Shown: piece by piece, positions 55,169 to 63,599 of the stretch
Position numbering within the stretch: the stretch's first letter is position 1
Layout: the number at the start of each line of letters is the position of its first letter
DNA from: an uncultured Muribaculaceae bacterium
GTDB lineage: Bacteria > Bacteroidota > Bacteroidia > Bacteroidales > Muribaculaceae
DNA: 64,000 bases
NCBI GenBank assembly: GCA_944320595.1
Contig: CALUIB010000011.1
Location: forward strand, 1 to 64,000
Direction of reading: 5' to 3'
Notes under the pieces: model-generated
What the model was told of the DNA's origin: nothing
Database searches by the model: none
Seen by the model: only the letters and a program-made list of their open reading frames with translations
Translations under genes and position numbers: made by a program

Positions 55169-56345
55169 TGCCATTATCATAGTGCTTGATTATGTTTTCT
55201 GTTTTGCCATAAAATGCTATGCTTGCCGGTATTTGCCCGGTGGTTTGTTTCCATTGCAATATGCCATCCCGGTTGAAACAGTAGATGGTGCCCGAAACGA
55301 CGTATGACTTGGCATCGCACACATAAAAATCTTTGGTTACCGGGTCAACGGCTATGCAATAGGGGAGTGTTATGCTTTTTTCGGTTCCGTCTTTAATGAT
55401 GTTTCGGTCTATGACTTGCATTGCAGCCATGTCGATTTTTGCAAATGTCACGGTGTTCTGTCCTGTCACATAGCTCCATTCGGTGCTTATTGTGTAGAGC
55501 ATGTCGCCGTCGGCCCACATATCCGATACCGGGATGCCCATCTCCTTTATCACCTGCTTGCTCTCGGGGTCGATTACCAGCAGGTCGGAATTGATGTTGC
55601 CGTAGTAGTCGCCCCGTGAACTCAGCCATAGCCTCCCGTGGCTGTCACGGTCCATGCGGTGGAAATTGGCCGATTGCTCTATGGTCATCACGTCGGCAAC
55701 TGTGAATGTGCGCAAGTCTATCACCGATACCGTGTTGTCATAGTCGGGAACATGGTATCCGCCAGAGTTGGCCACATACAGGCGGTTGCCGATGATGGTC
55801 ATCTCCTCGGGCTGGTAACCCACCTCCACGCTGCCGGTCACGGTGAGCGATGCGGTGTCAACCTTGAACACCGCCCCGCGTGGCGCGGTCGGGTCGATTT
55901 GCGCCATTCCCACATAGCTGCTCACATACAGGTTGCCATCGTGCCCCAAGGCATACCGGCAGTTGGGAATGTCGATTTGCGCTACGCGCCGCGCACTGTC
56001 GGGCGTGAGCACTTCCACCTTGTGCGAACAATTGATTACGGCATACATCTTATTGCCATATATCATGATGTTGTTGCCCACGTCGCCCAGGTTCATAACC
56101 ACCTCGGGGTTGCGGGCGGCATAAATGTTGCGGTTGTATATGCCTGTGGTTGCGTCGAAGTAGTCAATGCTCGCCTTGTTGCTACCCATGTTGCCCTCGT
56201 TGAGCAGGTAAAAGCCGAACACGTCGGTCATTACAGGCTCGGTGACTTGCGTCTGCACAATGTCGATAAGCACATCGTCGCGCTGGCACGAAGTGGCTGC
56301 AGAAAACAGTACCGCTGCTGAAATATATGTGATAAATTGTTTCAT
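55161..56345 (-). CDS. btuG: BtuG-like surface beta-propeller lipoprotein (DUF5074/YncE type)
   Basis: The 394-aa product has a lipoprotein signal (FSAATSC, Cys20) followed by acidic residues (QRDD) that fit the Bacteroidetes surface-export signal. The rest is a YncE/DUF5074-like beta propeller of about seven blades (FGFYLLNEGNMGSNKASIDY, NKMYAVINCSHKVEVLTP, GNRLYVANSGGY, NTVSVIDLRTF). In Bacteroides thetaiotaomicron BtuG is such a propeller lipoprotein that binds cobamides very tightly and sits on BtuB. The position right after btuB under a cobalamin riboswitch makes the same role likely. It overlaps the btuB stop by four bases. Confidence 0.8.
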   Translation of the reverse strand: MKQFITYISAAVLFSAATSCQRDDVLIDIVQTQVTEPVMTDVFGFYLLNEGNMGSNKASIDYFDATTGIYNRNIYAARNPEVVMNLGDVGNNIMIYGNKMYAVINCSHKVEVLTPDSARRVAQIDIPNCRYALGHDGNLYVSSYVGMAQIDPTAPRGAVFKVDTASLTVTGSVEVGYQPEEMTIIGNRLYVANSGGYHVPDYDNTVSVIDLRTFTVADVMTIEQSANFHRMDRDSHGRLWLSSRGDYYGNINSDLLVIDPESKQVIKEMGIPVSDMWADGDMLYTISTEWSYVTGQNTVTFAKIDMAAMQVIDRNIIKDGTEKSITLPYCIAVDPVTKDFYVCDAKSYVVSGTIYCFNRDGILQWKQTTGQIPASIAFYGKTENIIKHYDNGNE

Positions 56346-58378
56346 ATAGTCAATTTTGCTGTCAGGCGGAAGTTGCGCCCCGGCATGGGGTAATTGTGTA
56401 TCACCTCGTAGGCCTGGTTTAACACGTTGTTAAGTTCTCCTGCAATGCGCAGTTGCACCGCCCCTATCTTGAAATCCTTCGATAGCGACATATCGTGGGT
56501 GTACCATGGCGGCTCATAATTGTAGCGGTTGTTTTCCTGCTCGTTGTAACGCTCGCCGGTGTATATGAATGAGTAACTGAAATCCCAGCCGAGCCACGAG
56601 GCATTATACGACACCGACAGGCTGTGGCGCGGAATGTAGGGTATCTGGTCGCCATAGAACGTATCACCAGGGTCGGTGTAGTCGCGTGCCCGTTGGAAGG
56701 TGTATTGGGTGCGTAACTTCATCCCCACCTTGCCAACGTGTGCCGCTACGTCGCCGGCTACTTCGAGCCCGGCAATTCTCACACGCCCCAAGTTAATCAT
56801 AGTCCAGCGGAATTGCTTGCCGGTGGGGTAGGCGATTATTTTGTTTTTGACTGTGTTATAGTAGGCGTCGGCCTTGAGCGACACGAAGTCGAAGAACTTG
56901 TGCCCGAGTGGGCGGCTGAATGAGAAACCTATGTCGTACTGGTAGGTGTATTCCGGCTCAAGGTTGGCGTTGCCAATCTCGGTATAGTAGAGGTCGTTGA
57001 AAGTGGGCATTCGGAAGATTTTCTTGAAGAACCCGTATATCTCAAATATGTCGTCGCCAGTGGGGCGGTAGTTGAGGAACACTGCCGGCGATAGTTCATG
57101 CTTGTTTGGCGAGGCGGTGTATAGTTTCCGTGAGCGAGTTGACTCCTGGATGAAAGTGCACAGCAGGCTTGCTTGCAGGCTTATGCGTTTGTAGTTGATG
57201 GCGGTGGCTATGGCGGCCAGCTGCGTCCATCGGGTGGGGTAGGCGAAGTCGGCAAGGTCGGCATCCATGGTGTTCCACTGCAAGTCGGCTGCTGCCGATG
57301 CGCTCCACCAGTCAGTGATGTTGAACAGGTTGGCTACCGACAGGTATGCCTCCTTTTGGTAGTAGTGGTTGTTGAGGTATAGCTCCTTTGGGTCGTCGCG
57401 CAGGTATCGCGAGTAGTCCCAGGCGAACTTGCCGCTGACCTTCAGCGAATACAGGTCGGAGAATTGCTTTTCGAAAGCTCCCTGCCCGAATGCGCTCTTG
57501 TCCCACTGTCGTTCGCCGCGGCGGAACACGTTGTTGACAATCGCGCCGGGGATACCGCGCTGCGACGTGTAGAAATATCCGTTCAGGTTCCACTTTCCCC
57601 GTGGCAGGTAGCCGTATAGGCCAAGTTCGGTGCGCAGGGCCTCGACGTCGCCGTTTTGTCGTGTGGCGGTGGTGTCGTAGGCAATGTCGCCGTTAAGCTG
57701 CTTGCGCGTGTATCGAAACTTGTACCGCCCATTGGCGTAGGTGTATTCGGCATTGGCCGACATTGATATTTTGTCGGTTAGCCGCTGGTTCCACACCACC
57801 GACGGATTGGCAAGCCCGAAACTGCCCGTGCGCATCTGCACCGACAGCTGGTAGTCTTTGCCATCGGTAAAATGCGGCCTGCGAGTGTAGATGTAAATCG
57901 CGCTCGACGAGGAGAAATCCTTGGCGCTTTGGAAGATGCGGCTCCGCTGGCCGTTGTAGAGTGAGATGGCTTCGATGTTGTCGAGCGAGTAGCGGCCCAG
58001 GTCAACTTGCCCGTTTTGCGCGTTTCCCAGCTGTATGCCGTTGTAGAACACTCCCACATGGTTGGTGCCCATGCTGCGGATATTCACCGTCTTTATACCG
58101 CCAATGCCGCCATAGTCCTTTAGCTGCACCCCCGAGAAGTGGCGCAGTGCGTCGGCCACCGAATGGCTGTTGAGCCGCTGAAGGTCGGCTCCGGCGAGTG
58201 TCTGTGGGCGTATGATTTCGGGCCTCTTGTTGGCCACGACCTCTACTTCCCCAATCGACATAATCGAATCAAGGAATTCCTCGCCACTGCCATTGCCGCC
58301 GTCGGCTGCGGTTTGTGCAAATACATTGGTGACGAGCATCAACGCCACCACCAATGCGCCGCATTTGGGATGTTTCAT
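56342..58378 (-). CDS. btuB: TonB-dependent cobalamin receptor BtuB-like
   Basis: Outer-membrane transporter that takes up cobalamin with energy from TonB. The 678-aa product has a signal peptide, a plug domain (about 45-165: EVEVVANKRPEIIRPQTLAG, then IGGIKTVNIRSMGTNHVGV) and a 22-strand-type barrel ending in a terminal aromatic/hydrophobic strand (NFRLTAKLTI). It has no SusC-type N-terminal extension. The ATG at 58378 is chosen for its signal peptide (MKHPKCGALVVALML). The cobalamin riboswitch upstream supports B12 as substrate rather than iron or glycans. Confidence 0.9.
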   Translation of the reverse strand: MKHPKCGALVVALMLVTNVFAQTAADGGNGSGEEFLDSIMSIGEVEVVANKRPEIIRPQTLAGADLQRLNSHSVADALRHFSGVQLKDYGGIGGIKTVNIRSMGTNHVGVFYNGIQLGNAQNGQVDLGRYSLDNIEAISLYNGQRSRIFQSAKDFSSSSAIYIYTRRPHFTDGKDYQLSVQMRTGSFGLANPSVVWNQRLTDKISMSANAEYTYANGRYKFRYTRKQLNGDIAYDTTATRQNGDVEALRTELGLYGYLPRGKWNLNGYFYTSQRGIPGAIVNNVFRRGERQWDKSAFGQGAFEKQFSDLYSLKVSGKFAWDYSRYLRDDPKELYLNNHYYQKEAYLSVANLFNITDWWSASAAADLQWNTMDADLADFAYPTRWTQLAAIATAINYKRISLQASLLCTFIQESTRSRKLYTASPNKHELSPAVFLNYRPTGDDIFEIYGFFKKIFRMPTFNDLYYTEIGNANLEPEYTYQYDIGFSFSRPLGHKFFDFVSLKADAYYNTVKNKIIAYPTGKQFRWTMINLGRVRIAGLEVAGDVAAHVGKVGMKLRTQYTFQRARDYTDPGDTFYGDQIPYIPRHSLSVSYNASWLGWDFSYSFIYTGERYNEQENNRYNYEPPWYTHDMSLSKDFKIGAVQLRIAGELNNVLNQAYEVIHNYPMPGRNFRLTAKLTI

Positions 58379-58410
58379 TAATATTCGCATAAGTTACGTC
58401 CGATGTTTCC

Positions 58411-58640
58411 ACCATCTGTTGTGATGGCATGAAATCGTCTCGCGGACAGTTAAACAATACTTATCATCCAAACGGTATTCCGGCTTCTCCCCTGTAATTT
58501 CATCGGCTCGGCCTTCCCGGAGTGTATTCCAGTGACCCAGCCACAGGTGTCATTATAATGGAGTTACGGCAGCGAGTACTGCCCGGGATTTCCACCCGGT
58601 TCCCGGCGCATATAGGATTGCGCCTTTTATTGAATGACGA
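58411..58640 (-). promoter_or_regulatory. cobalamin (B12) riboswitch
   Basis: The minus-strand leader has the class features: GGGAACCGGGTGGAAATCCC with GGGCAGTACTCGCTGCC (about 58562-58605), a variable arm, CACTGGAAT, and the conserved B12-box-like GAGAAGCCGGAATACC (about 58475-58490). A short GCCATC/GATGGT stem (58411-58428) just before the start codon may be the expression platform. B12 binding would lower expression of the operon. Confidence 0.88.
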
Positions 58641-58642
58641 GG

Positions 58643-58674
58643 CAAAGGTAGGCAAAAAAAATCAAATGCGCAAA
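58643..58674 (-). promoter_or_regulatory. promoter of the B12 uptake operon
   Basis: Minus-strand TTTG (58671-58674), 20-base spacer, TACCTTTG (58643-58650); the transcript starts just before the riboswitch. Confidence 0.7.
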
Positions 58675-58750
58675 AAAATAAATGCACTGCCACGATGGTT
58701 TTCTTGGAACCGCTTGTGCAGTGCATTATGTAATTCCTTATTTATCAAAA

Positions 58751-58794
58751 TAAAGCCCTCGCCTGTAATAGCACAGGTGGAACATGGGGAGGGC
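58751..58794 (-). terminator. terminator of the HU gene
   Basis: GCCCTC (58755-58760) pairs with GAGGGC (58789-58794) with an inner CCTGT/ACAGG stem; TTTATTTTG follows in minus sense. Confidence 0.75.
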
Positions 58795-58801
58795 GGCAAT
58801 A

Positions 58802-59074
58802 TTATTTTACTATGTCGCTCAGTTCTGCGCCCGGCTTGAACTTGACCACTTTCTTGGCCGGAATTTGTATCTTTTCCTTGGTTGAAGGGTTGATGCCGGT
58901 GCGGGCGGCTTTCTCACTTACCATGAAAGTGCCGAATCCTACGAGGGCAACCTTGTCGTCCTTGGCAAGTGCATCGGAAATGGCTTTAATCGTGGCATCA
59001 AGGGCTGCTTTTGCGTCAACCTTCGACAGCTTGGCTTCTTCGGCGATGGCGTTAACTAATTCTGTCTTGTTCAT
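58802..59074 (-). CDS. hup: HU family DNA-binding protein
   Basis: Nucleoid-associated protein that bends DNA without sequence preference. The 90-aa product is a typical HU: MNKTELVNAIAEEAKLSKVDA helices, VGFGTFMVSEKAARTGINPS turning into the beta arm with the DNA-intercalating Pro (GINPSTKEKIQIPA), and the C-terminal helix. It is monocistronic with its own terminator and divergent from the rhomboid genes. Confidence 0.96.
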   Translation of the reverse strand: MNKTELVNAIAEEAKLSKVDAKAALDATIKAISDALAKDDKVALVGFGTFMVSEKAARTGINPSTKEKIQIPAKKVVKFKPGAELSDIVK

Positions 59075-59395
59075 AATGAAATAAAAAATTTAGATTTATG
59101 GTATGATAACTGTTTTTTGAATCGTGGGGATATAAATGCCACACGGATAGTGCAAATCGAGTGCAAGACATCAAGCTGGCTGCTGGTTGAATGCAATGCC
59201 GATATGCAACCTATTTTCTGCAAATATAAGGCATTTGGCTATAACTTCAAAAAAAGGATATGAAAAAATGTTTTTTTCAAGTAAATAATTACAATAAGTG
59301 TGGCAATAGTTGTTGTACAGCAGTTTTTTTCCGTAATTTTGCCCCTTGATAATAGTCGGCCTCTTGCGGTTATGGCTTTTTGCAAGGGTGCTGCG
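59075..59395. other. 321-bp divergent region between HU and the rhomboid genes
   Basis: AT-rich. A plus-strand TAATTTTG (59334-59341), with TGTTG 18 bases upstream (59311-59315), is the likely promoter of the rhomboid operon. No open frame of credible protein character and no RNA gene was seen. Confidence 0.6.
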
Positions 59396-60154
59396 ATGAT
59401 GAAACGTAAAAGTGTAGCAATGTTTAATTCTCGAGGATTTTTTAGTTCTATCCCGACGGTCACCAAGAATTTATTGATAATAAACATATTGATGTGGGTG
59501 GCCACGTTGGCCCTTGGAGGGAAGGTCGATCTCGACAAGTATTTGGGATTGCACTACTGGGAGGCATCTGATTTCAATGTGGCGCAGTTCATCACATATA
59601 TGTTCATGCATGCCAATTTTTCGCACCTGTTCTTCAATATGTTTTCGTTGTTCATGTTCGGCATAATACTTGAACGTGCGCTCGGCCCTGGTCGGTACTT
59701 GTTCTATTACATTTCATGCGGCATAGGCGCAGCCTTGGTTCAGGAAGTGGTGTGGACGTTCACATGGATAGACGTATTGAAACTTGGCGACCAGAACGGC
59801 TTTGTGGCATTGCAGGGGCAGGAGGCTCTTAACTATTTGCTGCAATATAATGTGCCGGAACTCGAAAGGTTCTTCAATATATTTGTCACCATAGGCGCAT
59901 CGGGGGCGGTCTTCGGGCTGCTGCTCGCATTTGCCATGCTGTTCCCCAATATGCCCATGTACCTGTTCTTCATTCCCATACCCATCAAAGCCAAGTGGAT
60001 GGTGATAGGCTACGGCCTGCTTGAACTGGCATTTGGCGTGACGGGTGCGCAAAGCACCGTGGCGCATTTCGCACACCTTGGCGGTATGCTATTCGGGTTC
60101 TTCATTATTTGGTACTGGAAAAAGAAAGGAGTAGTGGGTGGCGGATTTTATTGA
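59396..60154 (+). CDS. rhomboid family intramembrane serine protease
   Basis: The 252-aa product has six predicted membrane helices, the catalytic Ser in GASGAVFG and the catalytic His in AHFAHLGGMLFGFF, with the HxxxxHxxxN-type motif MHANFSHLFFNMFSLF. It cuts membrane proteins within the bilayer; substrate unknown. The start is uncertain; the ATG at 59396 is preferred because the frame further up includes the predicted -7 box. An ATG at 59372 is the alternative. It is followed after one base by a second rhomboid gene. Confidence 0.92.
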   Translation: MMKRKSVAMFNSRGFFSSIPTVTKNLLIINILMWVATLALGGKVDLDKYLGLHYWEASDFNVAQFITYMFMHANFSHLFFNMFSLFMFGIILERALGPGRYLFYYISCGIGAALVQEVVWTFTWIDVLKLGDQNGFVALQGQEALNYLLQYNVPELERFFNIFVTIGASGAVFGLLLAFAMLFPNMPMYLFFIPIPIKAKWMVIGYGLLELAFGVTGAQSTVAHFAHLGGMLFGFFIIWYWKKKGVVGGGFY

Positions 60155-60155
60155 T

Positions 60156-61070
60156 ATGCTGCGCAGCCGTTTCAGAATGGCATCGCTGCTGGCACGCATC
60201 ATTTACGTCAACATCGGCGTGTTTGTGGTGCTGCGGCTCGTAGGCATTGCCGGTTTCCTGTTTGGGTTCGATGCTGGCGGCATTATAAGCTATGTGGAGT
60301 TGCCGTCGTCGCCGTGGTGGTTCCTGCGGCAGCCGTGGACTATCGTCACATATATGTTTGCCCACTACGATGTGCTGCATATACTCTTCAATATGCTTTG
60401 GCTGTGGTGGTTCGGGCAATTGTTTCTGCAATTTTTCTCGCCGCGGCATCTCACGGGGCTTTATTTCGTTGGCGGCATTGGCGGCGGGCTGCTGTATATG
60501 CTTGCCTACAACCTGCTGCCGGCATTTGCATGGCACAACGGGCTGCTGCTGGGGGCATCGGCCGCCGTAATAGCCATTGTGGTGGCAACGGCAGTGCAAG
60601 CCCCGAATTACAAAGTGGGGCTGCTGTTCTTTGGCGAAATATCCATTAAATGGATTGCCATAGTGACCATATTCATCGACTTTATCAGCATCTCGGCCGA
60701 CAATGCGGGTGGGCATATCTCGCACATCGGCGGCGCATTGGTAGGGTTGCTGTTTGTGGTGCTGCTGCGACGCGGAATCGACATCACGGCGTGGTTCAAT
60801 GCCATAATCGACTTCGCCGTCAACAGCTATCGGCGCATCTTTTCGGGGGCGGGGAAGCGTGTAAGTTTCAAGCCGCCGCACAGGCGCGGCAGCCGGCGCA
60901 GGTCAACGCCCCCGCCACCTCCGCCTCAAGGCGGCAACAGAGGCATCTCGCCCGAGGACGAGCGTGTGATGGACGAAATACTGAAGAAGATAAAAGTGTC
61001 GGGCTACGGCGCACTGACCGACGAAGAAAAGAGCCGCCTGTTCCAAGCGAGCCGCAGGCGGCAGAATTGA
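60156..61070 (+). CDS. second rhomboid family protein with Pro-rich C-terminal tail
   Basis: The 304-aa product has six helices (about 10-215), HYDVLHILFNMLWLWWFGQ, the active-site region GASAAVIA (Gly-x-Ser present, fourth residue Ala instead of Gly) and GHISHIGGALVG with the catalytic His. After the membrane part comes a cytoplasmic tail with an Arg-rich and poly-Pro stretch (GSRRRSTPPPPPPQGG) and a short helical domain (SPEDERVMDEILKKIKVSGY). A GTG at 60138 overlaps the previous gene; the ATG at 60156, just after its stop, is chosen. Confidence 0.9.
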   Translation: MLRSRFRMASLLARIIYVNIGVFVVLRLVGIAGFLFGFDAGGIISYVELPSSPWWFLRQPWTIVTYMFAHYDVLHILFNMLWLWWFGQLFLQFFSPRHLTGLYFVGGIGGGLLYMLAYNLLPAFAWHNGLLLGASAAVIAIVVATAVQAPNYKVGLLFFGEISIKWIAIVTIFIDFISISADNAGGHISHIGGALVGLLFVVLLRRGIDITAWFNAIIDFAVNSYRRIFSGAGKRVSFKPPHRRGSRRRSTPPPPPPQGGNRGISPEDERVMDEILKKIKVSGYGALTDEEKSRLFQASRRRQN

Positions 61071-61081
61071 ATAAAAATAGG

Positions 61082-62203
61082 ATGAAAGGAATAAAGGGGA
61101 TTTGGAAATTGGCAAAAGTGGGCGGCATGGTATTTACCGTGCTGCTTGCGGTGGCATACGTCGCATCGGCGTATGGCGGGATGGTCAATCCTTCCGAGAC
61201 CACTCGCTATGCGCTGCTGTGCCTTGGCTATCCGCTGTTTTTCATAGCCTCGTGCGTGGTGTTGATAGTGTGGCTTGCGCTCGGGCAATGGAAGATAGCC
61301 GCCGTGACGGCAATTTCGCTGCTTGCCACGCTGGAGCCTATTGGCACATATTTCCCGCTCAACCTCCCTTGGGGAAACGAATTGTCGCCGCAAGAGCGGC
61401 AACGGTCGTTCAAGCTGTTGACGTTTAACGTGATGAATTTCACTGATTTCGACGGCACGGTGCATGAGCGCAACCGCACGGCGCAATATATTCTTGATAC
61501 CGATGCCGACATAGTGTGCCTGCAAGAGGGTGCGCGGTATGAGCCGATAACCGACATAAAGTTGATAAAGGAAATGCTACCCGAGTTGCGTGAGCGTTAC
61601 CCCTATTACACGAAGGGCATCGACGACATGGTGCTGCTGTCGAAGTTCCCGTTCACACAGGGCGACGACTGCGTGGAGGAGGTAGGCAAGAAAGTGGTGA
61701 CATACGACGTGCAGCTGCCCTGCGGCGACACTGTGAGGATATTCAACTGCCACCTGCACTCGATAGGACTGACGACCGACGACAAGGAGATTTACCGCCA
61801 AATCACTGATGTCAACGACCTCGACAAGTTGCAGCCAGCCGAGGCCATGCAGGAATTGCGCAGCAGCCTGTTCTCGAAACTCTCGAAGGCTTTTGTGGTA
61901 AGAGGCAAGCAGGCTCGGAAATTGCGAGAATTTATCGACCGGGCAGGCAGGAACGTGATTGTGTGTGGCGATTTCAACGACACGCCGGGGTCGTATTCCT
62001 ACCGCACGGTACGCGGCAGCGACCTGCGCGATGCATACTTAGATTGCGGCTTTGGCCCCACCATCACCTACCACGACAATCGTTTCTACTTCAAAATCGA
62101 CCAAATTCTGTACCGCGGCGACCTTGAGGCCGTGGCCATAGAGCGCGGTAAAATCAATTCCTCCGACCACTACCCCCTCGTCGCCACCTTCGTGTGCGAC
62201 TGA
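61082..62203 (+). CDS. membrane-anchored endonuclease/exonuclease/phosphatase-fold protein
   Basis: The 373-aa product has three N-terminal membrane helices (about 12-90) and a periplasmic or cytoplasmic EEP domain with KLLTFNVMNF, the metal Glu in IVCLQEG, FNCHLHSIG, the GDFNDTPGSYSYR motif and the final SSDHYPLVATF. It could be a DNase, phosphodiesterase or lipid phosphatase; sequence alone does not decide. It starts 12 bases after the second rhomboid gene, an order that I believe recurs in Bacteroidales. Confidence 0.9.
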   Translation: MKGIKGIWKLAKVGGMVFTVLLAVAYVASAYGGMVNPSETTRYALLCLGYPLFFIASCVVLIVWLALGQWKIAAVTAISLLATLEPIGTYFPLNLPWGNELSPQERQRSFKLLTFNVMNFTDFDGTVHERNRTAQYILDTDADIVCLQEGARYEPITDIKLIKEMLPELRERYPYYTKGIDDMVLLSKFPFTQGDDCVEEVGKKVVTYDVQLPCGDTVRIFNCHLHSIGLTTDDKEIYRQITDVNDLDKLQPAEAMQELRSSLFSKLSKAFVVRGKQARKLREFIDRAGRNVIVCGDFNDTPGSYSYRTVRGSDLRDAYLDCGFGPTITYHDNRFYFKIDQILYRGDLEAVAIERGKINSSDHYPLVATFVCD

Positions 62204-62231
62204 ACTTGTGAAAGCCTACGGGGCACTATTG

Positions 62232-63455
62232 TTACTTGAACAGGCTCATCACGTTGGCGGGGGGGCGCTGGGCATCGAGTTCGCGTTTCATGAATTCCAT
62301 GTAGGGGGCTGAGTGCTCGAAGAACTGGTAGTAGCCTTGGCACAGGTAGTTGAGGCCGGGCTCGCCGTCGGCAGTTGTGGCAAAGCGGTTCTTGGGGCAC
62401 TCGCCGTTGCAGATGGTGGAGAACTTGCACTCACGGCACTGCCGCGGCAGCGAGCCGCGTTTCATTGCGCCGAATTGCGACTGCCGCGGGCTATACATCA
62501 TTTCGGCAAGTGTGCTGCTGCCGATATTGCCGAGCAGGTACTCGGGGAACACGAAGTGGTCGCACGAATACACGTCGCCGTTAAATTCCATCACCCCGGC
62601 ATGGCCGCACGTGCGGGCCATGGAGCACACGCCGGGTTCCACACCGACATAGTTGGCAAGCGTGGCATCGAACAGCTGCACGTAGTAGCTGCCCACATCG
62701 TTGCGCACCCATTCGTCGAAAATGGTGCACAGGAAGTCGCCCCACTGGCGCGGCGACACCGAGAAGTCGGCCACCTCGGTAGCCTCGCGTGTGGCAAGCG
62801 AGGCCAGCTGCACATATTCGCTGCCGGCCACCATGCGTTCCACTATGGGTGTGAATTGCAGGTAGTGGCATTCTATGTCTTTGAAGAAATGGTAAAATTC
62901 AAGTGGATAATCCCCGTTGTAGTCGTTCACCACGGCCATGCCGTTCCATTCCACACCATGCTTTTTCAGTAGTTCTATGCCGCGCATCACACGGGCAAAC
63001 GTGGGCTGCCCGCCACGCGAACGGCGGTACTCGTCGTGGAAACGCTCGGGGCCGTCGATTGATATGCCTATGAGCCACCCTTCGTCCTTGAAAAAGCGGC
63101 ACCATTCGTCGTTAAGCAGGATGCCGTTGGTTTGCAGACAATTAAGGATGTTGTGCCCATGCGCATACTTCTTTTGCAGGGCCACTGCCTTGCGGTAAAA
63201 GCTGAGAGGACGCAGCAGAGCCTCGCCCCCGTGCCATGTGAACATGACATCGCGCATGGTCTGCGACCCGATGTATTGCTCCACAAACCGTTCGAGCAGG
63301 CTTTCGCTCAGCAGGTGGTTAGGCACACGGCGGTAAAGCCCCGATTTCTCAAGGTAGTAACAATACTCGCAAGCGAGGTTGCACGTAGCCCCCACGGGCT
63401 TGAGCATCACATATAGTGGACGTTCAAAAGGGTTTTCCATTTCGTAAGTCGGCAA
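62232..63455 (-). CDS. anaerobic sulfatase-maturating enzyme (radical SAM/SPASM)
   Basis: Oxidises the active-site Cys or Ser of sulfatases to formylglycine without oxygen. The 407-aa product has the radical SAM motif CNLACEYC, FTWHGGEAL, GISIDGP, and a C-terminal SPASM region with the cysteines of GVCSMARTCGHAG, GDVYSCDHFVFPEYLLG and QCRECKFSTICNGECPKNRF. Length and layout match anSMEs. It could activate the Ser-type sulfatase at 42686 and others elsewhere. An ATG at residue 6 (MENPFERPLYVML) is an equally good start. Confidence 0.94.
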   Translation of the reverse strand: MPTYEMENPFERPLYVMLKPVGATCNLACEYCYYLEKSGLYRRVPNHLLSESLLERFVEQYIGSQTMRDVMFTWHGGEALLRPLSFYRKAVALQKKYAHGHNILNCLQTNGILLNDEWCRFFKDEGWLIGISIDGPERFHDEYRRSRGGQPTFARVMRGIELLKKHGVEWNGMAVVNDYNGDYPLEFYHFFKDIECHYLQFTPIVERMVAGSEYVQLASLATREATEVADFSVSPRQWGDFLCTIFDEWVRNDVGSYYVQLFDATLANYVGVEPGVCSMARTCGHAGVMEFNGDVYSCDHFVFPEYLLGNIGSSTLAEMMYSPRQSQFGAMKRGSLPRQCRECKFSTICNGECPKNRFATTADGEPGLNYLCQGYYQFFEHSAPYMEFMKRELDAQRPPANVMSLFK

Positions 63456-63529
63456 AAAGTCAATCCAAAGTTACTACATTTGGCCGAAACATGAAAATCG
63501 GCGGGTGCCGAGCCTGTCGGCATTGAGAC

Positions 63530-63578
63530 AAAAAGGCGGCGGGCTTGCCCTCTGGGGGGATAGTTGCAAGCCCGCCGC
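63530..63578 (-). terminator. terminator of the gene at 63600
   Basis: GCGGCGGGCTTGC (63566-63578 in minus sense) pairs with its complement (63536-63548); CTTTTTGTC follows. Confidence 0.88.
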
Positions 63579-63599
63579 TATTATGCTATGTCGCTGCGG

